Source: Legionellaceae bacterium UBA2794
Lineage (GTDB): Bacteria > Pseudomonadota > Gammaproteobacteria > Legionellales > Legionellaceae
Assembly (NCBI GenBank): GCA_002352055.1
Contig: DEHS01000060.1
Span: 23,855-36,060 of the forward strand
DNA: 12,206 nucleotides
Direction of reading: 5' to 3'
The translations under genes were made by a program, and so were the position numbers. The notes under the pieces are model-generated. The model searched no databases. It was not told the origin of the DNA and saw only the letters and a list, made by a program, of their open reading frames with translations. This document shows positions 7,613 through 12,206 of this stretch, piece by piece. Numbering within the stretch: position 1 is the stretch's first letter; every line of letters starts with the position of its first letter.

Positions 7613-7786
7613 TTACTGTAGTATTGGGCCAAAAACTCTCCAACCTAGAATGGCTAAAAGCACAAACAGGAGCAAATTACCACCTACCAGACCATAATTA
7701 CGGCTGGCAAAATCACCCCGGTGCCAATAAAGGCCTAACAGCAACCATAAGATCATCAGAACCCAAAACAAGACTCCAATAGGCAT
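7613..7786 (-). CDS. Small two-helix membrane protein, 57 residues
   Basis: The frame is open to an ATG at 7846, but the better start is the ATG at 7786, which has AAGGAG seven bases upstream (7794-7799) and yields a protein beginning MPIGVLFW. The 57-residue product has two hydrophobic helices (about 2-19 and 34-52) joined by a polar turn containing YWHRGDFASRNYGLVGGN. This matches a type of small conserved inner-membrane protein I have seen in proteobacteria but cannot name; no function is assigned. Trp and Leu are abundant and there is no cleavable signal peptide. A candidate promoter with a palindrome between its hexamers lies just upstream, and the gene is divergent from the 90-residue protein gene, so the two might share control. 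Confidence 0.75.
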   Translation of the reverse strand: MPIGVLFWVLMILWLLLGLYWHRGDFASRNYGLVGGNLLLFVLLAILGWRVFGPILQ

Positions 7787-7822
7787 TTTCGCTCTCCTTT
7801 TTCGTTGGACGAATGATGCTAA

Positions 7823-7851
7823 ATTTAAAATGACGTCATCTTTCATTTCAA
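7823..7851 (-). promoter_or_regulatory. Candidate sigma-70 promoter of the small membrane-protein gene
   Basis: Read leftward, TTGAAA (7851-7846; five of six match to TTGACA) is followed after 17 bases by TTAAAT (7828-7823; four of six match to TATAAT). Transcription would begin near 7816, giving a leader of about 30 bases that contains the AAGGAG ribosome binding site. A start here also supports the ATG at 7786 rather than 7846, because the longer frame would begin inside the promoter. Confidence 0.5.
7830..7839. promoter_or_regulatory. Palindrome ATGACGTCAT in promoter spacer, candidate operator
   Basis: A perfect 10-bp palindrome lies wholly between the -35 and -10 hexamers of the leftward candidate promoter. 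A protein bound there would block RNA polymerase. No cognate regulator is recognised. Confidence 0.35.
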
Positions 7852-7873
7852 ACTAAATCAAACTGAATTTGAT
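7848..7873. repeat. Phased TCAAACT repeats and overlapping inverted repeat
   Basis: TCAAACT occurs at 7848-7854 and 7858-7864, exactly 10 bp apart. The second copy overlaps an inverted repeat, ATCAAA (7857-7862) and TTTGAT (7868-7873) around CTGAA. The first copy overlaps the -35 of the leftward promoter. Spacing on one helical turn suggests binding by a dimeric regulator; this is inference. Confidence 0.35.
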
Positions 7874-7948
7874 CTAATTTAAGTATAGTTTAAAATTTAA
7901 CCAACAATGGATTAAGTGACTGAATTTAAATTAAAAGCAAAAATTTAT

Positions 7949-7976
7949 TTGCGCCTTCCATTCATTCATCTATGCT
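7949..7976 (+). promoter_or_regulatory. Candidate sigma-S-type promoter of the 90-residue protein gene
   Basis: The stretch TCTATGCTTTAA (7969-7980) fits the sigma-S extended -10 consensus KCTAYRCTTAA except for one extra T, with hexamer TATGCT at 7971-7976. A weak -35, TTGCGC (7949-7954), lies 16 bases upstream, and weak -35 elements are usual for sigma-S promoters. Transcription would start near 7983, about 27 bases before the ATG at 8010. This suggests expression in stationary phase; the claim rests on motif match alone. Confidence 0.5.
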
Positions 7977-8009
7977 TTAAAATAACAAAGCAGATTAAAG
8001 GAATTAAAA

Positions 8010-8282
8010 ATGAATGAAATAGACATTTTAAAATTGTTTTATGATGAAATGGTTTTGCGTGGCAAAACGCGTGACCAGGTGTTTTTATCGATTGAAGAAG
8101 AAGCTGCCGATGCGTTAGCCCAGAAAAATAACAGTCCTGTTTCCCTGGAAGTGATACAAAAACTGACTGATATTTGTATTGCTAATGAATGGTTGGAACG
8201 AACAACTGCTGATCCTCATTATAAATATTTGTCTTTAACTGAGGCAGGATTGCAAATGGTTATTGCCAATCAGTATCATTAA
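8010..8282 (+). CDS. Small protein with winged-helix-like C-terminus, unknown function
   Basis: A 90-residue soluble protein with a strong ribosome binding site, AAAGGA at 7997-8002, seven bases before the ATG. The N-terminal half looks helical and acidic (ILKLFYDEMV, then SIEEEAADAL). The C-terminal half has a helix LEVIQKLTDICIANEWLE (46-63), a short turn with DPHYKY (68-73), then LSLTEAGLQMV (74-84). Helix, beta wing and the LTEAG phrase resemble the end of winged-helix DNA-binding domains such as MarR- or PadR-type proteins, but the protein is too short for a full example of those families and no obvious recognition helix precedes it. It may be a small regulator or an adaptor. It stands alone, divergent from the small membrane-protein gene, behind a sigma-S-like promoter. 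No family name can be given with confidence. Confidence 0.8.
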   Translation: MNEIDILKLFYDEMVLRGKTRDQVFLSIEEEAADALAQKNNSPVSLEVIQKLTDICIANEWLERTTADPHYKYLSLTEAGLQMVIANQYH

Positions 8283-8332
8283 AACTAAAAAATGCATCCT
8301 TTTTTAATGGTATTTAAATAGCTTAAATCATT

Positions 8333-8361
8333 TTATGAAAGAGATGGATTAAGGGTATAAA
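8333..8361 (+). promoter_or_regulatory. Candidate promoter of carB-greA
   Basis: TATAAA (8356-8361; five of six match) lies 17 bases after TTATGA (8333-8338; three of six match), predicting a start near 8368 and a leader of about 47 bases. A second -10-like hexamer, TAAAAT, is at 8379-8384 without a matching -35. The leader ends in a U-rich run (seven T at 8399-8405) and no Shine-Dalgarno sequence is seen before the carB ATG. A promoter here is needed because the upstream gene is small and separated by 132 bp. Confidence 0.4.
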
Positions 8362-8414
8362 CTTGAGACGAAAATCGGTAAAATAGGCCACTTTATTCTT
8401 TTTTTGTTGTCACT

Positions 8415-11400
8415 ATGCCAAAACGAACTGATATTAAATCCATCCTTATTCTAGGGGCTGGGCCGATTGTTATTGGCCAGGCCTGTGAATTTGATTATTC
8501 GGGCACCCAGGCAGTCCGGGCATTAAAAGAAGAGGGATATCGCATTATTCTGGTTAATTCCAATCCGGCAACGATTATGACTGATCCGGAATTAGCTGAT
8601 GCAACTTATATCGAACCTGTACGCTGGAAAGAAGTTGCTCGAATTATTGAAAAAGAACGTCCAGATGCGTTATTACCCACTATGGGCGGACAAACCGCAT
8701 TAAACTGTGCTTTGGATTTAGTGCGCGAAGGGGTGCTGGCGAAATACTCAGTAGAAATGATAGGTGCAACCAGAGAAGCAATAGACAAAGCAGAAGACCG
8801 CGAAAAATTTCGTCAACTGATGATTCAAATCGGTTTGGACATGCCTCGTTCAGCAATTGCTCATAGTCTTGAGGAAGCATTTCAGGTTCAGGCACGATTA
8901 GGTTTTCCCGCTATTATCCGACCTTCCTTTACTATGGGGGGGAGTGGTGGTGGAATTGCTTACAATCGCGAAGAATTTGAGGAAATTTGTACACGTGGTT
9001 TGGAGTTGTCACCCACCCATGAACTTCTCATCGATGAATCTGTTCTGGGTTGGAAAGAATTTGAAATGGAAGTAGTACGAGACAAAAATGATAACTGTAT
9101 TATTGTGTGCACTATAGAGAATTTCGATCCAATGGGTGTACATACAGGAGATTCGATTACTGTAGCTCCGGCACAGACGCTTACCGATAAAGAATATCAG
9201 CGCATGCGTGATGCTGCGATTAAAGTACTTCGGGCAGTGGGTGTCGATACCGGGGGTTCTAATGTTCAATTTGCCATAAATCCCGAAGATGGGCGAATGC
9301 TGGTAGTGGAAATGAATCCTCGTGTATCGCGAAGCTCCGCTCTGGCTTCTAAAGCTACAGGGTTTCCTATTGCGAAAATAGCAGCCAAACTGGCTGTTGG
9401 ATATACTCTTGATGAATTAAAAAATGAAATTACGGGAGGTATAACTCCAGCGTCGTTTGAGCCAAGTATCGATTATGTAGTGACTAAAATTCCCCGTTTT
9501 AATTTCGACAAATTTCCGCAAACTTCAACCACCCTTACCACTCAAATGAAATCAGTAGGTGAGGTGATGGCCATTGGATCCAATTTCCAGGAGTCGTTAC
9601 AAAAAGCAATTCGAGGATTGGAAATTGGCCGAAGTGGGTTGCATTCTATTTTTCAAAAAGGTGATATGGCGCGTCTTAGAGGTCATCTACGTGAGCCGAC
9701 TCCAGATCGGTTGTGGTTTATAGCCGATGCATTCAGACAGAACATGACCCTTGAAGAGATTCATCAGGAAAGCCGGGTAGACCCTTGGTTTCTGGCGCAA
9801 ATTGAAGAACTGGTAACTCTTGAGCGTCTGGTGTATGGGCACTCAATTCACGAGCTGGACAAGAAAACAGTGCGGTTGTTAAAGCAACGCGGGTTTGCTG
9901 ATGCCTATATTGCCAAACTGATGTACTGTTCTGAAACTCAGGTTCGTGAGCATCGCTTAAGTTTGGGCATCACTCCTGTTTATAGACGTATTGATTCTTG
10001 TGCTGGAGAGTTCCCTAGCGATACCGCTTATATGTACTCCAGTTATGAAGGGATTAGTTGTGAATCTAGACCTGATATGCACCCCAAAAAAATTATCATA
10101 TTAGGTGGTGGACCCAATCGAATTGGCCAGGGAATTGAATTTGATTATTGTTGTGTCCATGCATCAATGGCCTTGCGTGAAGCGGGGTATCAAACCATTA
10201 TGGTCAATTGTAATCCTGAAACGGTGTCTACGGATTTTGACACATCCGACAGACTTTATTTTGAGTCGGTCACTCTGGAAGATGTATTATCCATTGTTGC
10301 AGTGGAACAACCAACAGGTGTAATTGTGCATTATGGGGGGCAAACTCCATTAAAATTAGCACGGGAGTTAGAAGCGAATGGTGTGCGAATTATTGGTACA
10401 TCACCTGATGCAATTGACCGGGCTGAAGACAGGGAGAGATTTCAGCAATTGGTTGCAGAGCTAAAATTACATCAACCAAATAACGGGACTGTACGTAGTG
10501 AAGAGGAAGCCCTGGATTTAGCAAATCGTATCGGTTATCCCTTAGTGGTACGACCATCCTATGTATTGGGTGGCCGAGCAATGGAAATTGTTTATCAGGA
10601 AGATGATCTACGTCATTATTTATCGCATGCGGTCGCGGTTTCGAATGACTCTCCTGTTCTTCTAGATAAATTTTTGAACGATGCGATTGAGGTTGATATT
10701 GATGCCGTCTGTGATGGTAAAGATGTATTAATCGGCGCGATTATGGAGCATATTGAACAGGCAGGAATTCATTCAGGTGATTCAGCCTGTACATTACCCC
10801 CATTTAGTATAAGTGTGGTGGTCCAGCAGGATTTGATGGAACAAATGCGGCAAATGGCTTTAGAATTGGGGGTTATCGGCTTAATCAATGCTCAGTTTGC
10901 AATTCAGGCAGATGATATTTACGTATTGGAAGTGAATCCTCGTGCATCTAGAACGGTTCCATTTGTTTCAAAAGCGACTGGTTTACCGCTAGCTAAAATT
11001 GCTGCTTTATGTAAAATCGGAATTAGTTTAAAGGAGCAGGGCCTGAGCCAGAATAACTATATGCCTTCGTTTTATTCTATAAAATTACCGGTTTTTCCGT
11101 TTATTAAATTTGCCGGTGTTGATTCTATTTTAGGACCTGAAATGAAATCAACTGGTGAAGTGATGGGTATTGCCAAGCGTTTTGGTCAAGCCTATGCCAA
11201 AGCACAGTTAGGAGCGGGGTGTCATATTGCGAAACGCAGAAAGGCATTTGTTTCGGTTAGAGACGCAGATAAAACACGGGTAGGTGAAATCGCCAAGCGT
11301 TTAATTGAGCTGGGTTTTGAGCTAATCGCGACCAGAGGCACCGCCTTGGCGTTGCAAGCTGCAGGAGTAGATTGCCGCCGTGTGTTTAAGGTGGCTGAGG

Positions 11401-11621
11401 GCAGGCCTCATGTTGTAGACTTTATAAAAAATAATGAAATTGATTTTATTGTGAATACAACTGAGGGAAAACAGGCAATTGCAGATTCTTTTCAAATAAG
11501 ACGCAATGCATTACAGCACAAGGTTAGCTATACTACAACATTATCTGGAGCGGAGGCTGCATGCCTTGCCATGAAATATGAAGATAGGGAAACCGTGACT
11601 CGATTACAAGATTTACATTAG
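8415..11621 (+). CDS. carB: Carbamoyl-phosphate synthase large subunit
   Basis: A 1068-residue synthetase that makes carbamoyl phosphate from bicarbonate, two ATP and ammonia delivered by CarA, feeding pyrimidine and arginine synthesis. Domains follow E. coli CarB: carboxyphosphate half (1 to about 402), oligomerisation domain (about 403-552), carbamoyl-phosphate half (about 553-935), allosteric domain (about 936-1068). Visible active-site residues include Arg129, Arg169, GGSGGG (175-180), His243, Glu299, Asn301 and Arg303 in the first half, and Arg713, Glu839, Asn841 and Arg843 in the second. Residues of the UMP/IMP pocket are kept (Ser947, Lys953, Thr973, Thr976, Lys992, Asn1014, Thr1016). 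Of the ornithine contacts, Glu781, Asp789 and Thr1041 remain, but the equivalent of E. coli Glu892 is Leu891. The start MPKRTDIKS is the family norm despite lacking a ribosome binding site. carA is not adjacent; greA follows after 8 bases. Confidence 0.98.
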   Translation: MPKRTDIKSILILGAGPIVIGQACEFDYSGTQAVRALKEEGYRIILVNSNPATIMTDPELADATYIEPVRWKEVARIIEKERPDALLPTMGGQTALNCALDLVREGVLAKYSVEMIGATREAIDKAEDREKFRQLMIQIGLDMPRSAIAHSLEEAFQVQARLGFPAIIRPSFTMGGSGGGIAYNREEFEEICTRGLELSPTHELLIDESVLGWKEFEMEVVRDKNDNCIIVCTIENFDPMGVHTGDSITVAPAQTLTDKEYQRMRDAAIKVLRAVGVDTGGSNVQFAINPEDGRMLVVEMNPRVSRSSALASKATGFPIAKIAAKLAVGYTLDELKNEITGGITPASFEPSIDYVVTKIPRFNFDKFPQTSTTLTTQMKSVGEVMAIGSNFQESLQKAIRGLEIGRSGLHSIFQKGDMARLRGHLREPTPDRLWFIADAFRQNMTLEEIHQESRVDPWFLAQIEELVTLERLVYGHSIHELDKKTVRLLKQRGFADAYIAKLMYCSETQVREHRLSLGITPVYRRIDSCAGEFPSDTAYMYSSYEGISCESRPDMHPKKIIILGGGPNRIGQGIEFDYCCVHASMALREAGYQTIMVNCNPETVSTDFDTSDRLYFESVTLEDVLSIVAVEQPTGVIVHYGGQTPLKLARELEANGVRIIGTSPDAIDRAEDRERFQQLVAELKLHQPNNGTVRSEEEALDLANRIGYPLVVRPSYVLGGRAMEIVYQEDDLRHYLSHAVAVSNDSPVLLDKFLNDAIEVDIDAVCDGKDVLIGAIMEHIEQAGIHSGDSACTLPPFSISVVVQQDLMEQMRQMALELGVIGLINAQFAIQADDIYVLEVNPRASRTVPFVSKATGLPLAKIAALCKIGISLKEQGLSQNNYMPSFYSIKLPVFPFIKFAGVDSILGPEMKSTGEVMGIAKRFGQAYAKAQLGAGCHIAKRRKAFVSVRDADKTRVGEIAKRLIELGFELIATRGTALALQAAGVDCRRVFKVAEGRPHVVDFIKNNEIDFIVNTTEGKQAIADSFQIRRNALQHKVSYTTTLSGAEAACLAMKYEDRETVTRLQDLH

Positions 11622-11629
11622 AGGTTGAT

Positions 11630-12106
11630 ATGAGCAAACATCCAATGACAGTTGAAGGTGCAGAAGCACTCAAGTCCGAATTACAACGCTTAAAATTTGT
11701 GGACCGACCACGTATTGTGGAAGCTATTGCGACTGCAAGAGCCCATGGTGACCTCAAGGAAAACGCGGAATATCATGCTGCAAGAGAACAGCAAAGTTTT
11801 AACGAAGGTCGTATCCAGGATTTGGAAGCCAAGTTATCTCACGCGCAAGTTGTCGATATTAGTAAATTACCGAACAATGGTAAGGTAGTATTTGGTTCGA
11901 CAGTGACCGTATGTCACTTGGCAACTGACGCAGAAGTGACTTATCAGATCGTTGGAGAGGATGAGGCAGATATTAAGGTGAATAAAATATCATACAGTTC
12001 TCCAATTGGCCGTGCATTAATTGGTAAGGAATTGGATGATACGGTTACAGTCAATACTCCTGGCGGATTGGTAGATTATGAAATTGTAGATGTGAAGTAT
12101 ATTTAG
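11630..12106 (+). CDS. greA: Transcript cleavage factor GreA
   Basis: A 158-residue GreA, the usual length. It enters the secondary channel of RNA polymerase and triggers cleavage of backtracked RNA, rescuing arrested complexes. The N-terminal coiled coil (about 8-75) carries the acidic tip in HGDLKENAEYH, with Asp41 and Glu44 that position the second magnesium ion. The C-terminal globular domain (about 80-158) includes VVFGSTVTV (86-94), DEADI (111-115), SPIGRALIGKE (124-134) and TPGG (143-146), all close to E. coli GreA. The ATG has AGAGG five bases upstream, overlapping the carB stop. With only 8 bases between them, greA is read from the carB transcript; a carAB-greA order is common in this class of bacteria. 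Confidence 0.97.
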   Translation: MSKHPMTVEGAEALKSELQRLKFVDRPRIVEAIATARAHGDLKENAEYHAAREQQSFNEGRIQDLEAKLSHAQVVDISKLPNNGKVVFGSTVTVCHLATDAEVTYQIVGEDEADIKVNKISYSSPIGRALIGKELDDTVTVNTPGGLVDYEIVDVKYI

Positions 12107-12143
12107 GTTTGTGTATTGTCACACTTCATCCTCCTTAAGGCAT

Positions 12144-12206
12144 CTTCTCCCTAATCTATCAAGGAACAGACCTTAGTTCTTAGTCCCTTCTCCCTTGAGG
12201 GAGAAG
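12144..12206. repeat. Inverted-repeat element downstream of greA, cut by window edge
   Basis: CTTCTCCCT (12187-12195) and AGGGAGAAG (12198-12206) are perfect 9-bp inverted arms around TG, ending exactly at the window edge, so the arms may be longer. Another direct copy of CTTCTCCCT lies at 12144-12152. Elements of the form CTTCTCCC..GGGAGAAG are widespread dispersed extragenic repeats in proteobacteria, so this is probably one such copy. No T-run follows within the window, so a terminator role for greA cannot be judged. Confidence 0.6.

Noticed and set aside
7512..7697. Plus-strand open frame of 61 codons in the gap and over the small membrane-protein gene
   Set aside because: It has no ribosome binding site, contains the hairpin at 7567-7587 and runs antisense into a better-supported gene.
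7787..7846. N-terminal extension of the small membrane protein to the ATG at 7846
   Set aside because: The extension covers the candidate promoter and palindrome and has no ribosome site, while the ATG at 7786 has AAGGAG at ideal distance.
8281..8308. Terminator after the 90-residue protein gene (TAAAAAA and TTTTTTA around TGCATCC)
   Set aside because: The stem is only A-T pairs with no GC-rich core, so it would be too weak.
10105..10323. Extra open frames within carB, pepA and lptG on other frames or strands
   Set aside because: They lie fully inside strongly conserved genes, have no ribosome sites or recognisable products, and are frame shadows.
103..11621. pepA and carB as a regulatory pair, as in E. 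coli where PepA helps repress carAB
   Set aside because: They are about 7 kb apart on opposite strands, no PepA or ArgR binding site was recognised before carB, and nothing here shows the link.

Overview
The window is a chromosomal segment from a gammaproteobacterium, most likely a Legionella or a close relative. No taxonomic search was possible, so this rests on three things: moderately AT-rich DNA, conserved proteins of gammaproteobacterial type (LptF/LptG, CarB, GreA, PepA, HolC), and one membrane protein that resembles Dot/Icm effector-type proteins by recollection. No rRNA, tRNA, CRISPR array, insertion sequence or phage module was recognised.

Layout. Positions 1-1554 hold a leftward pair: pepA (leucyl aminopeptidase) followed by the start of holC (DNA polymerase III chi subunit), overlapping by 20 bp and cut by the window edge. 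A 195-bp divergent spacer separates them from a rightward, tightly coupled operon lptF-lptG-elyC-like (1750-4663). LptF and LptG are the inner-membrane permease subunits of the LPS transporter; the third gene is a DUF218 envelope protein. This operon runs head-on into a leftward HI0933/YhiN-type flavoprotein gene (4660-5838), with the two stop codons overlapping.

Positions 5839-8414 are the accessory part. They hold a divergent spacer, an AT-rich gene for a 389-residue membrane protein of unknown function with a weak U-box-like segment, a convergent GIY-YIG nuclease-family gene whose stop overlaps it, a non-coding stretch with a perfect hairpin, a 57-residue two-helix membrane protein, a divergent regulatory spacer, and a 90-residue protein with a winged-helix-like C-terminus behind a sigma-S-like promoter.

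Positions 8415-12106 are housekeeping again: carB (large subunit of carbamoyl-phosphate synthase) and greA (transcript cleavage factor) in one operon. carA is not next to carB here. The window ends in an inverted-repeat element that is probably one copy of a dispersed extragenic repeat.

The most interesting items are the U-box-like membrane protein as a candidate secreted effector, loss of one ornithine-contacting residue in CarB, and the palindrome-rich divergent promoter region at 7823-7976. No clear new multi-gene system was found.
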